A stretch of DNA of 58,315 nucleotides from CALVGQ01 sp964369385 (GCA_964369385.1 CAYJEY010000013.1:1-58315); one strand, 5' to 3'. Shown: positions 16,138-25,906, numbered from the stretch's first letter. The notes: generated by a model not told the origin, from the sequence alone. Translations and numbers: made by a program.

Positions 16138-17679
16138 ATGGAAAATAAAAAAAACTACCTTGATGAAATTGCAGGAGAAGTCGAAGCAAAAAAACCAGCA
16201 AGTTTCAGTGAAGAGAAATTTGAAAGAATTGAAAAACCAGGAATAAAATTAGATCCAAAGAAAGTAGGTATTATTGTTGCAATTGTGTTTGTACTAAGTA
16301 TACTTGCTTATTTCTTGTTTTTTGCACCCAACATTGAAATGCCAGATTTTATCGGTCAAACGAAGACTGATGTTGGAGCATGGGCACAACAAGAAAAAAT
16401 TGAATCAACAGGGATTGTATTTAAAGAAGAGTATAGCTTTGAAGTTGCAGAGGGTGAAATAATTTCTCAATCAGTCAATCCGGGTACGAATATCGATACA
16501 GCAGCCAAGATTACATTTACAGAGTCACTGGGGCCAGATCCAACAGAAGCTATTCCATTCTTAGATGATGTGTTATCACTTTCTCGTGATGATATTGAAG
16601 AGTGGGAAGACGAGAATAAGTTATTAGATGTCCGTTATGAGCAAGCGTATAGTGATACTGTAGAAGAAGGAAATGTAATTTCATTTTCACTACATGGCAC
16701 GGATGCAGCAGATTTCGTGAGAGATAGCCGTGTAACATTCAACATTAGCCGCGGTCCACAACCAGCGGGAACAGTAACATTGGAAGACTTTGAAGATAAA
16801 ACATTAGCGGAAGTTGAATCTTTTGCGAAATCAAATAACATCGTACTTAATGTAGTCGAGGTATATGATGATGAAGTCGATGCTGGTGTAGTTATTAGTC
16901 AATCAATTGCATCTGGAAAAACAATGAAAGAGGGAGAAACTTTAACAGTAACTGTATCTAAAGGTGTCTCAATTGTGATTCCAAATTTCACAGGATATAC
17001 AGCAGATATGTTGACTGTATGGGAGTCGGATCCTTTAAATCAAGTCACAATCATTAAAAAAGAAAGATATGATAGTACAGGTGGAGGAACAGTGATTGCA
17101 CAAAGTATTGCTGCTGGTACAAATGTAGATGGTGGAACAGTGCTAGAACTAACTATTTCACTTGGATTACCACAACTGCAAACTAATTCACGCCAATGGT
17201 TAGGTTCAGATTATCTTGAACTTGTAGCATGGGTTGATGAACAAAATGGAAAAGGGGCAAACCTCGCAGTTGGAAACTGGGGTGGAGTAACAAGCTATGA
17301 TGATAGTTATACAACACCGGGACAAATTACGGGATACCGTTGTTTAAATTCTGATGGAACAGAGATTTCAACAGGGTGTGACCGCCCACTGCCGATTGGA
17401 GCAAAAATAGAATATCGAGAAGTAAAAGAGGATTGGTCTTCACCAGAAACACAACCAACACCACCGGAAGTATTTAAACTTGATTTAGTTTCACAAACAT
17501 ATCAATTTATTAAAGCTACAGCAGGAGCATACAACATTACTTTAAGTGATGGAAGTTCAGAGCTAACTGCATTTGGTGATGCAGATGTATATAAAGCAAA
17601 TTTCTGTATTTTTGAAAATGGAGTAGAAGTAACACAAATCACTGAAGGCGGAACTTATGTAGTTTCAAGTTGCGACTAG
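16138..17679 (+). CDS. PASTA-repeat membrane protein without kinase domain
   Basis: A 513-residue single-pass protein. Residues 1-42 are a charged cytoplasmic tail, 43-63 a membrane helix (VGIIVAIVFVLSILAYFLFF), and the rest is outside. Four consecutive PASTA-like modules of about 65-75 residues follow (about 66-133, 134-209, 210-278, 279-345), each ending in the VISQS...GT/G......V..S.G pattern. PASTA modules bind peptidoglycan fragments or beta-lactams in PknB-type kinases and PBPs. A further region with a CLNSDGTEISTGC loop and a C-terminal Ig-like module (two more Cys) complete it. No kinase domain is present. It is the first gene of an operon with a MacB-type ABC permease (22-base gap) and ATPase, so it is a likely sensor or partner of that transporter (inference). 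RBS AAGGAG at 16124-16129. Confidence 0.88.
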   Translation: MENKKNYLDEIAGEVEAKKPASFSEEKFERIEKPGIKLDPKKVGIIVAIVFVLSILAYFLFFAPNIEMPDFIGQTKTDVGAWAQQEKIESTGIVFKEEYSFEVAEGEIISQSVNPGTNIDTAAKITFTESLGPDPTEAIPFLDDVLSLSRDDIEEWEDENKLLDVRYEQAYSDTVEEGNVISFSLHGTDAADFVRDSRVTFNISRGPQPAGTVTLEDFEDKTLAEVESFAKSNNIVLNVVEVYDDEVDAGVVISQSIASGKTMKEGETLTVTVSKGVSIVIPNFTGYTADMLTVWESDPLNQVTIIKKERYDSTGGGTVIAQSIAAGTNVDGGTVLELTISLGLPQLQTNSRQWLGSDYLELVAWVDEQNGKGANLAVGNWGGVTSYDDSYTTPGQITGYRCLNSDGTEISTGCDRPLPIGAKIEYREVKEDWSSPETQPTPPEVFKLDLVSQTYQFIKATAGAYNITLSDGSSELTAFGDADVYKANFCIFENGVEVTQITEGGTYVVSSCD

Positions 17680-17701
17680 ATAAAAAGAGGAGGAAGAAAT
17701 T

Positions 17702-19351
17702 ATGAATTTTTTAAATCGTGCAATAAAGAATACGACAAGAAGATTAAGCAAAGCAATATTATTAGCACTCACATTCTTTGTGATTGGTAATTTCGTCATT
17801 ATTGGACTTGGAGTGAGTGATGCCGCTACTGAGGCGAAGAACTTAACTCGCCAATCAATGAACCCTGTAGTTACTTATAATGTTGATTATGACGCAATTA
17901 ATAAATACATGCAGGAACTCGACCTTGATTATGCAGCAATGACTGATGAGGAGAGAGCTGAGTATGAAGCACTTTCACGCCAATTATATAACATTACAAC
18001 TGAAGAAATCTCAACATTAACGGCAGATGAACGTGTTGAAATGGTAAGTGCACTTCAAGTTCGTCAAGGTTATGGAGTTAATGTGTCGGGTGTGCCGATC
18101 GGAAACCAAAGAGAAGAGGAAGATAGTTACTCAGGTAGTGGCACGAGTTGTTATACTGATGAAAACGGCGAAGAAATCTGTGAAACTTACGTATACGTGG
18201 AGCCAGATTTACTTGTAAAGACGAATTTATTTCCTGGAATGATTGAATTTGAATTAGAACAATTTGTACTTCTAGAAGGTGAGTTCTATACTCAAGAGCA
18301 TATTGATAGTGCAGCAAAAGTTGCATTAGTAACTGATGCATTTGCAGATCACAATAACTTGAATGTAGGGGATACGTTTGAAATTACAGTAGGTCAATCT
18401 TTAAGCGATCTTGAAAATGGTTGGTATTCTCGTTTTGATATTACAGAAGAAGATCTTGTTATGGAACTTGAAGTTATCGGTATTTTTGATAATAAAGAAG
18501 AAGTTGACCCTGCATCAGATAATTTTGATTGGATGTCAAAATACGAATCACCAGAAAATATTATTTTATTGCCAACAATGACTGAGGCGGAAAATCAATT
18601 AAACCTTCAAACAATTATATGGGAAGCAGACAAACTAAATTATCCAGATGATCCATATTATACGGATGAAAACCGTCCAACTATTGAAAATCAAATATAC
18701 ATTGATGAAGCAGTTCTTTTAATCAACGACCCTCTTTCAGTAGAAGGCTATGTAGATGATCACTCTATTGATTTAGAGGCTAACTATAGAGTACTTGATG
18801 CTAATAACGAAGAGTTTGATACATTGTCTAAACCTTTAGATACAATTAGTATCTTTGCACAATTTATTGTTGTTTTAGTTGTAGTAAATGCTATTATCAT
18901 TATTACATTAGTTACTGCGCTTACACTTAAAACTCGTGAGTATGAAATCGGTGTACTGTTAGCGCAAGGTGTAAGTAAAGGTAAAATCATTGCCCAATTC
19001 TTTGTGGAACTTGCAATTGTAGCAGTTATTGGATTTACACTTGCTGTTGCAACAGGAAGCGCAGTAGCTGGGCAAGTAGGGGAAGCTGTCCTTAAGATGC
19101 AAATCTCTTATGATGGAGTAGGTGAAGAAGTTGAAGAAGATCCATTCTATTATAATGATCCATTTAGCGCAGATTATTTCACAGAACTATCAATTGAAGA
19201 TTTAGTTGATCAATATGAAGTTAGTATATCGCCAATGATTATTATTCAAATCTATATTGCAGGACTTGGAATTGTATTAGTTTCAATTTTAATTCCATCA
19301 ATGATGATTATGAGATTTAATCCAAAACGTATATTAACTGGTGCACAATAA
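17702..19351 (+). CDS. MacB/FtsX-type ABC transporter permease
   Basis: A 549-residue membrane protein with the MacB/FtsX topology. A first helix at about 20-40 is followed by a large outer domain (about 41-380) and three more helices near the C-terminus (ISIFAQFIVVLVVVNAIII, then about 420-450, then IQIYIAGLGIVLVSILIPSM). The final NPKRIL is typical of FtsX/MacB permeases (seen: FNPKRILTG). The outer domain contains a CYTDENGEEIC Cys pair. Permeases of this type do not pump small molecules through a channel; they transmit ATP-driven motion across the membrane (mechanotransmission), for export of peptides or lipoproteins or to activate wall hydrolases. Strong RBS GAGGAGG; gaps of 22 bases upstream and 13 bases downstream mark one operon. 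Confidence 0.9.
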   Translation: MNFLNRAIKNTTRRLSKAILLALTFFVIGNFVIIGLGVSDAATEAKNLTRQSMNPVVTYNVDYDAINKYMQELDLDYAAMTDEERAEYEALSRQLYNITTEEISTLTADERVEMVSALQVRQGYGVNVSGVPIGNQREEEDSYSGSGTSCYTDENGEEICETYVYVEPDLLVKTNLFPGMIEFELEQFVLLEGEFYTQEHIDSAAKVALVTDAFADHNNLNVGDTFEITVGQSLSDLENGWYSRFDITEEDLVMELEVIGIFDNKEEVDPASDNFDWMSKYESPENIILLPTMTEAENQLNLQTIIWEADKLNYPDDPYYTDENRPTIENQIYIDEAVLLINDPLSVEGYVDDHSIDLEANYRVLDANNEEFDTLSKPLDTISIFAQFIVVLVVVNAIIIITLVTALTLKTREYEIGVLLAQGVSKGKIIAQFFVELAIVAVIGFTLAVATGSAVAGQVGEAVLKMQISYDGVGEEVEEDPFYYNDPFSADYFTELSIEDLVDQYEVSISPMIIIQIYIAGLGIVLVSILIPSMMIMRFNPKRILTGAQ

Positions 19352-19364
19352 GGAGGGCGTCAAT

Positions 19365-20045
19365 ATGTCAATTTTAAAATTAGAAAATATCAATTACAGC
19401 TATATTGACGGTGGAATGAAGCGTCAAATACTGAGCAACTGTAGCTATGAATTCGAAAAAGGAAAATTCTATACAATACTTGGACCTTCTGGTTCTGGGA
19501 AGACAACATTACTTTCAATTATTAGTGGATTAGATAATCCAGAATCTGGAACATTCTATTACGATGGTACAGATGTAAGTAAGATTGGCCTTGGGCAATA
19601 TCGTAGAAATAAGATTGCAATTGTATTCCAACAGTTCAATTTGATTACTTATTTAACGGCAATGGAGAATGTTGAGTTAGCAATGACTGAAACAGACAAT
19701 GAAGTTCCTAAGAATAAAAAAGAAGTAGCGTATGCACTACTTGAAAAGTTTGGGATTGTACGTTCAAAAGGTGACCGTATGGTGACGAAATTATCTGGTG
19801 GTGAACAGCAACGTGTAGCAATTGCACGTGCCTTAGCATCAAATGTAGACTTAATTTTTGCTGATGAACCTACGGGTAATCTAGATACTGCAACTGAGCA
19901 GGAAATCATCAAAATCTTCAAGATGTTGACTGAAGACTTTGGAAAAACCGTTATTGTAGTAACACATAGTAATGCTGTATCTGCATTTAGTGATCATCGT
20001 GTTTTATTAAAGGATGGTGACCTACACGACGTTTCCGCAGATTAA
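19365..20045 (+). CDS. ABC transporter ATPase (MacB/LolD type)
   Basis: A 226-residue ATPase that powers the preceding permease. Walker A GPSGSGKT (40-47), Q-loop IAIVFQQFNLI, signature LSGGEQQRVAIARAL, Walker B LIFADEPTGNLD with the catalytic Glu, and H-loop VVTHS are all present. The GNLD D-loop and the overall sequence place it in the MacB/LolD/FtsE group. Start is ATG 19365, with AGGAGGG at 19351-19357; the ribosome site overlaps the permease stop, which suggests coupled translation. It is the last gene of the operon and is followed by a strong terminator. Confidence 0.97.
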   Translation: MSILKLENINYSYIDGGMKRQILSNCSYEFEKGKFYTILGPSGSGKTTLLSIISGLDNPESGTFYYDGTDVSKIGLGQYRRNKIAIVFQQFNLITYLTAMENVELAMTETDNEVPKNKKEVAYALLEKFGIVRSKGDRMVTKLSGGEQQRVAIARALASNVDLIFADEPTGNLDTATEQEIIKIFKMLTEDFGKTVIVVTHSNAVSAFSDHRVLLKDGDLHDVSAD

Positions 20046-20066
20046 TACAAAACATATAATTACATG

Positions 20067-20108
20067 AAGCAATATTCTAGTTAATGATACTGGAATATTG
20101 CTTTTTTT
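20067..20108 (+). terminator. Intrinsic terminator of the PASTA-ABC operon
   Basis: A 15-bp hairpin: AAGCAATATTC plus TAGT (20067-20081) pairs with ACTG plus GAATATTGCTT (20089-20103), one G-T wobble, 7-base loop, and a T run to 20108. Confidence 0.95.
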
Positions 20109-20530
20109 ACTTTGCAAAAGTCTAAATACAAATATACGTTGAGTATGGAATTTGAAAATTAACATATACAATACATCTAAGATGGTTAAATTTGTGGTTA
20201 ATTAATAAAAACATAGAAAAATATATGGAATTAAGGAGTTAATACTGTTTTGAAAGTCAAATTATTATGAAAATATATATACAAAATAATATAAATACTT
20301 TGAGCATATCAATTGATTTTAAAAAAAACATATGATAATATTTTGCGGCATAACATTTTAGTTACTTGAAAATTACTTGTTATTTCCTTGTTTTTAAAGG
20401 GGATTAGGTAGTGTAATCGATTATTTGATATAGTTTATAAAATTTCAAATATACAACGTAACTATTGATGTAACTTTGATGAAGAGGGGCTCTGAAGTGA
20501 TTTCACTTCGGGATATGAGGAGAGAGTAGA
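20109..20530 (+). other. A+T-rich intergenic leader before the 1791-residue surface protein
   Basis: About 420 bases without a supportable gene. The 3' part probably holds the promoter (TTGATATAGTTTATAAAAT near 20424-20443, poorly spaced) and a long leader. Just before the ribosome site lies a tight hairpin, GAAGTG / CACTTC (20494-20499, 20504-20509), that could stabilise the mRNA. No tRNA, riboswitch or small ORF with a good ribosome site was recognised. Confidence 0.4.
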
Positions 20531-23500
20531 ATGAAAACGAGTTTTTTTAGAAAAGTATGTATTGTCTTATTAGTAGGGTTAATTGGACTTACTCAGTTTG
20601 ATCTATCAATTTTAGCAAATACCACAACACAAACAGAAACAACTACAGAGAACACAACTGTGGAAACAACTACAGAGAACACAACTGTAGAAACAACTAC
20701 AGAGAACACAACTGTAGAAACAACTACAGAGAACACAACTGTAGAAACAACACAAGTTGCTCAAGAAAATAGTGTTCCTATGGTTGCCAGTTTTTTTGGT
20801 TTAGTACCAGTATATAATTCACAAAGTCGTGTAGTTTTCTTTGTGGATTTTGTTGATGATAATGGAACTGTACTTGCTGATAATGTTCCATTTTATACAG
20901 GTGGTGGTGTAGCTTATCCAACTGATGATGCAATCGACTTAGGGGATCGCCTTACAGGGTGGAGTGATGCTTCAGGTAACTTAGTTGATTTAAGTGCAGT
21001 TACAGTAAACTACACTCAAGAAGAGTTAGAAGCTGATCCATTTGTTGCTAAAGAAGTTACACTTCGTGCAACATACATCAGTGAGGTGGTTACTTATACT
21101 CGTCAAATATTCTATTTGTTTGAAGACGCAACGGAAGATCCTACTGATAACCAAGAGGCTTATCCACATGCAACGGTGGTTATTGAAGATGGAACAGAGG
21201 AATCAATTGTTTCTCCCGCGATTCCTGGTTCTTTATTAAGTGATTCATCACAAACTGTTGTAACATTAAATGAATCTTCAAATCTAATCACATATGTTTA
21301 TTACACACAAAATAATAATATTGAAGTAGGATATCAAGTGCGTCACATTTATGAAGGTATTAATAGTGAAGCAGCTATTGTTGAAACGCAACAGTTGACA
21401 GGTGTTGCAAATACACTTACAAATACAACTGCACAAGAAAAAGCAGGTTTTTCTTTAAGTGGTGCTATCCCAGAATTATTGATTAATGCAGATGGAAGTA
21501 CTGTAGTTGAGATTAACTATTCAAGAAACTCATACTTTATTACATTTGATTCAAATGGTGGAAATCATATTGAGGCAATGGAGTTTAAATATAATGAGAC
21601 TTTAACTACACCAGTAGCAACTCGTGAAGGGTATACGTTTGTGGGATTTAAAGATACAGATGGTGTCGTTCATCAAACTTTAGATGGTACAATGGGAGCA
21701 GAAAACCAACACTATACATTAGAATGGCTCGGATCAGAGGCAAATTATCAAGTGGTTTATTGGGTTGAAAATGCAAATGCGTTGCCAAGCGTTGACATGG
21801 ATACACAACCAGACAGCGTTTTAAAAAATACAGATCAATATTCTTATGTGAAAACTACAGTCCAAAGTGGTTTAGCTGGAACAGTACCTACAATTAACTC
21901 AGCTTCTTTAGATAAAATGACAGTGAACTATGTTACAGGAACTTCCGAATTTGCGAAATATAGTTGGAGTGATGTAGGTTCTAAAACAATTAACGGGGAT
22001 GGAACGACAGTGGTAAACGTATATTTCACACGTGAATTATATACAATTACATTCACTGGACATAATGACATCATTTCATCTAATACAAAAATTAATATGA
22101 ATGGGGAAACATATAATGCAGGTGATTATGTAATCAATGCAAAATATCAACAAGATATTACAGGACTTTGGCCAAATCAATCGGATGTTAAGCTAGTAGG
22201 CAATTTATCGAGTAAAAACCATATTGGTTGGGTATATCGAGTTGGCGGAACATTTGGAATTGTAAATTCTACAGACCGTTTTGTTTTAGCTGCTGATTTA
22301 CTTCCTCCAGGGAATAATGTTTATGTAGCAGATCTTATTTCTCATTTTGACTACACTACAAAATCAAAAGTAACCTACTATTCTGAAAAACTAGATCATG
22401 AATCTTCGATGGTGCCATCTGTAATGTTAAATGGTGTAGAGTACATCATCATGCAAGAGTATTCGCAAGAGTATAATGATGAAAGTTCTAATCCATTAGA
22501 AAGCAAATCAATCGAAGGATTTAAGGTAGTTTATAACAATGAAGATAAAGATGATCAAGAAATTTATTATGATCGTAATTTAGTATCAATTTCTTATAAT
22601 GTACAAACTTCAAATGAAGTAACTGGAAATTACGTAGCACCGACATATGAAAATGTAAAATATGGTGATTTACTAAGCAAGTATGTACCGACTGAGCCGA
22701 CTCGCACAGATGGTTATGAATTTGGTGGATGGTACTATGAAGCAGAATGCAAAACACCGGTTGACTTTGTTTCAGGAATTGTTCCAAATGCAGTGAGTGG
22801 TGAAGTTGTGTTCTTCGCAAAATGGATTGCACCATCACATGATGTAATATTTAATGCAAATGGTGGGTCATTTGATGTAGTTGCAACTGCAGAAGTAGAA
22901 GCACTGACATCAACTACAGTATCAGTAGAACATGATAAAATAGTTGGAGGATTAGATGATGTTATCTTAACGCATCCAAATGCAGTGTTTAATGGTTGGT
23001 TTATTGATACAAACAACAATGGTATAAAAGATGCATCAGAAAAAGGTTACTCATTAAATGACCAAGTAGTAGAAGGTAAAGAAGTAACTGCAAATTGGAT
23101 TTTTTCAAATAGTATTAGCTATACTGTAAGACACGTTCTTGAAGGAACAGAAGAAATATATGAAATTAAAGTAAGTGGAAATATGATTGGGGATAAGGTA
23201 AATGTAAATGCCCTAACATCTTCAGAATTAATGCAAAAAGGTTGGCCGAGTGGTTACTATACTGCAGATTTATCAACAGTTGAAACAACACTTAATGCAG
23301 ATAATCAAATCATCACATTTACTTATACTCGTGCACAAGATGCATCATTCCAATATCAAATTGTATGTGTGGATGAACATAATCAAGTAATTTCATCAAA
23401 CACAATGACAACAGATTCAATGATTATTATTGCTCAAGCTCCGGGTGTAAGCGGATATACACTTACAAGCAATGCAACACATCGTCATGTGATGAGTTTT

Positions 23501-25906
23501 GATGAAAGTAAGAATGTAATCACTTTCCAATACGCAAAAGTAATCAACGATGCAGAATACAATGTAGAATTCTACTCACCAGAAGGCGTAAAAGTTGGAA
23601 CTGATGTACAAGTAGCAGCTCAACTTGGGAATAAAGTAATGGTGAGTGAAGTATTAGCTCAAACAAATGTTGCGGATCAAATTAATAGTACAATAGTAGC
23701 TAATCCAACATGGGATACGCCGACAAACACAGAATATGATTATAAGATCATCGCCAATGGAACAACGTTTGAATTACATTATTCTTATACAAATGTATTT
23801 GTCGATTACTACTCATACACTGGGGAGTTAGTACAAAATGATGTAAGTGAAGTAGTGGGATCAGCTCCTAGTTTGAGTGGATTAACTGGACTGCAAGCTG
23901 GTACAACTTTCAAATATTGGGCAAATACGTTGAATGGAACACAAGTAAATGCGGTTGCAAAAGATACAACAGCATTGTATGCAGTGGTAAGTCATGAAAT
24001 CACATTTATGAATGGATCAACAGTTTATGATAGAGCTGAGTTTTTCCATGATGAAAAAGGAACATTTCCAACGATTAATCCGACAAATGGACCTAGATTG
24101 TTTGTGGGATGGTCAACTGTGGATGGTGACGCAACTCATATTCTAGAGAGCTATACAGTATCAGAACCTAAAACTCTATATGCTATTTATCGCGATGCAA
24201 GCTTAGGTGTAAATGATTTAGAAAATAGTGAAAAAGAATATGATGGATTACCACTTGTCTTTGATGAAAATTCAATTGAATTAAAAGATAAAGATGGAAA
24301 CCTAACAACTGCAGATCAAGTTACCTATGAAAAATGGGATGCAAATACAAATACATGGGTAGAAGTAACATTAGAAGAGGTAAAGGCAACAGATGTTGCA
24401 GATAGCAATAAATTCAAAGTAACTATTGAAAAAGATGGTTATACAGACCTAGTCATTGATTTTGAACTTACAATTAGTCCACGTAAAGTTGATATTGTGA
24501 TTGCAAATGATAAAAAGACTTATGGTGAAGTTGATAAGGCAGGATATCAAAGCTATACAATGCCAAATCAACAACTGGTCACAGGCGAAGAAATTGATGT
24601 TAATATAATGCGTACTAATAGTGAAGTAGGATCTGTAGGTTTCTACGAAGATGTTTTAGTAGGTAAAGTTGTAGCAGTTGGTAGTACAAAACTTGAAAAC
24701 TACATATTTAATGTGATTGATGCTAACTATACTATTGAAGCTGCTGATTTAACACTAGTAAGTGTTGGTGATGGGCAAGATTTAACTCAGGTATATGATG
24801 GAACAGCATTAACATTCAGTGAAGCTGGAATCGAACTTTTTCATCAAGGGGTTGAAGTAAGCGGGTTTAGTGTTGAATACTATGCTGATGCAGCTAGAAC
24901 TCAACGTATTGTATCAAATGCAGATATTCAAATCATCAATGTAGCTGATTCTAAAGAAATTTTCTTAACAATCAAAAAAGATAACTACAATGATATTTAC
25001 ACAAGCGTTGAATTAAGTGTAACTCGTCGCCCGGTAATGATTAACATTGCTTCAGCAAGCACAACACTTAATAATGCTCTAACAGAAGCACAAATTGAAA
25101 CACTTGGACTAAATGCATTAGCTCAAGCAACGACAAGTGAAGTGGGTTCAGCAATCGTGAATAGTTCAGATCTTGTATTGGATTCAACTCATGTTGACTC
25201 AACAATATTTAACACAGTTCTACACCATCAAGATGTAGTAAGTTTAACGTTTGAAAAAGCGGATGGTACGTTAGTGACACCAGAAAACTTAGTGCCTAAT
25301 ATTGAAATTAATGATAACTATGAAGTAGTTGTTGCATATGGAGATGTTTTTGTGAGTATGCCAGTAATTGTTGAACCAGAGGTTTCTACACCATCAACCA
25401 CAACAACTACTGCATCTTCAACAACTACTACAGGTATCACTACAACACAAACTGAAGTAGAGGCAAATACTACGACAACTCAAACAACGGTTCAAGAAGA
25501 AACAAATTCATCTTCAAATACACAGACAACACAAGTTACTGATGCACTAGGAGACGAAGAAACACCATTGTTTGCGGCACCATCAAATTGGTCGCTAGTA
25601 AACTTAGTAGCAACATTTGTAACCATCTTAATTAGTCTTGTGCTTCTTGTGGGAACACTAAGAAGTGATAAAGAAGGAAATGAAGAAAATCCAAATGTAG
25701 TTAAAAATCATAAAATGCTACGCGTGTTAAGTCTTGCCTTTGCAATGTTAGCGTTCATCTTGTTTATTTTCACTCAAGATGTTACACTTCCAATGGAAAT
25801 GGTAGATAACTGGACAATTTACTTTGTATTAATTACTGTAGCTCAAGTAGTTATGGCAGTTCTTTCAAAAAGAGAAGTAAGTGAACTAGAATTAGAAACA
25901 GAATAA
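20531..25906 (+). CDS. Giant multidomain surface protein with 3-helix C-terminal anchor
   Basis: A 1791-residue exported protein. Residues 1-30 are a Sec signal peptide. Residues 36-71 are four copies of TTTENTTVE (27-bp DNA repeats). Then come many beta-grasp repeats of InlB-B/Listeria-Bacteroides type (for example TFDSNGGN, TREGYTFVGF, TDGYEFGGWYYEAECKTPVD) and MucBP-like segments (QVRHIYEG, TVRHVLEG). Towards the end are MBG/YDG-like domains with EKEYDGLPL and TQVYDGTAL. A Thr/Ser-rich stalk (about 1617-1675) leads to ETPLFAAPSNWSLVNL and three membrane helices ending in a Glu-rich tail. There is no LPXTG. The domain set suggests an adhesin binding host glycans or proteins (inference). Own terminator; promoter uncertain. 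Confidence 0.88.
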   Translation: MKTSFFRKVCIVLLVGLIGLTQFDLSILANTTTQTETTTENTTVETTTENTTVETTTENTTVETTTENTTVETTQVAQENSVPMVASFFGLVPVYNSQSRVVFFVDFVDDNGTVLADNVPFYTGGGVAYPTDDAIDLGDRLTGWSDASGNLVDLSAVTVNYTQEELEADPFVAKEVTLRATYISEVVTYTRQIFYLFEDATEDPTDNQEAYPHATVVIEDGTEESIVSPAIPGSLLSDSSQTVVTLNESSNLITYVYYTQNNNIEVGYQVRHIYEGINSEAAIVETQQLTGVANTLTNTTAQEKAGFSLSGAIPELLINADGSTVVEINYSRNSYFITFDSNGGNHIEAMEFKYNETLTTPVATREGYTFVGFKDTDGVVHQTLDGTMGAENQHYTLEWLGSEANYQVVYWVENANALPSVDMDTQPDSVLKNTDQYSYVKTTVQSGLAGTVPTINSASLDKMTVNYVTGTSEFAKYSWSDVGSKTINGDGTTVVNVYFTRELYTITFTGHNDIISSNTKINMNGETYNAGDYVINAKYQQDITGLWPNQSDVKLVGNLSSKNHIGWVYRVGGTFGIVNSTDRFVLAADLLPPGNNVYVADLISHFDYTTKSKVTYYSEKLDHESSMVPSVMLNGVEYIIMQEYSQEYNDESSNPLESKSIEGFKVVYNNEDKDDQEIYYDRNLVSISYNVQTSNEVTGNYVAPTYENVKYGDLLSKYVPTEPTRTDGYEFGGWYYEAECKTPVDFVSGIVPNAVSGEVVFFAKWIAPSHDVIFNANGGSFDVVATAEVEALTSTTVSVEHDKIVGGLDDVILTHPNAVFNGWFIDTNNNGIKDASEKGYSLNDQVVEGKEVTANWIFSNSISYTVRHVLEGTEEIYEIKVSGNMIGDKVNVNALTSSELMQKGWPSGYYTADLSTVETTLNADNQIITFTYTRAQDASFQYQIVCVDEHNQVISSNTMTTDSMIIIAQAPGVSGYTLTSNATHRHVMSFDESKNVITFQYAKVINDAEYNVEFYSPEGVKVGTDVQVAAQLGNKVMVSEVLAQTNVADQINSTIVANPTWDTPTNTEYDYKIIANGTTFELHYSYTNVFVDYYSYTGELVQNDVSEVVGSAPSLSGLTGLQAGTTFKYWANTLNGTQVNAVAKDTTALYAVVSHEITFMNGSTVYDRAEFFHDEKGTFPTINPTNGPRLFVGWSTVDGDATHILESYTVSEPKTLYAIYRDASLGVNDLENSEKEYDGLPLVFDENSIELKDKDGNLTTADQVTYEKWDANTNTWVEVTLEEVKATDVADSNKFKVTIEKDGYTDLVIDFELTISPRKVDIVIANDKKTYGEVDKAGYQSYTMPNQQLVTGEEIDVNIMRTNSEVGSVGFYEDVLVGKVVAVGSTKLENYIFNVIDANYTIEAADLTLVSVGDGQDLTQVYDGTALTFSEAGIELFHQGVEVSGFSVEYYADAARTQRIVSNADIQIINVADSKEIFLTIKKDNYNDIYTSVELSVTRRPVMINIASASTTLNNALTEAQIETLGLNALAQATTSEVGSAIVNSSDLVLDSTHVDSTIFNTVLHHQDVVSLTFEKADGTLVTPENLVPNIEINDNYEVVVAYGDVFVSMPVIVEPEVSTPSTTTTTASSTTTTGITTTQTEVEANTTTTQTTVQEETNSSSNTQTTQVTDALGDEETPLFAAPSNWSLVNLVATFVTILISLVLLVGTLRSDKEGNEENPNVVKNHKMLRVLSLAFAMLAFILFIFTQDVTLPMEMVDNWTIYFVLITVAQVVMAVLSKREVSELELETE
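20636..20743 (+). repeat. Four tandem 27-bp repeats encoding TTTENTTVE
   Basis: Four head-to-tail in-frame units (20636-20662, 20663-20689, 20690-20716, 20717-20743), identical except for a G/A change at the end of the first. Near identity implies recent expansion and possible length variation between strains, without frameshift. Confidence 0.95.

Noticed and set aside
16138..17679. PASTA protein as a PknB-type kinase
   Set aside because: Only 42 residues precede the membrane helix, and no kinase motifs are present in it or in adjacent genes.
20109..20530. Riboswitch or tRNA in the long leader of the giant adhesin gene
   Set aside because: I found no cloverleaf, no conserved riboswitch core and only one short hairpin; the stretch is simply A+T-rich.
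20636..20743. Possible CRISPR-like repeat array
   Set aside because: The units are contiguous without spacers and stay in frame inside a large surface protein gene.
25545..25620. LPXTG sortase signal before the C-terminal helix
   Set aside because: The sequence there is ETPLFAAP followed by WSLVNL; no LPXTG-like pentapeptide is present in either large surface protein.
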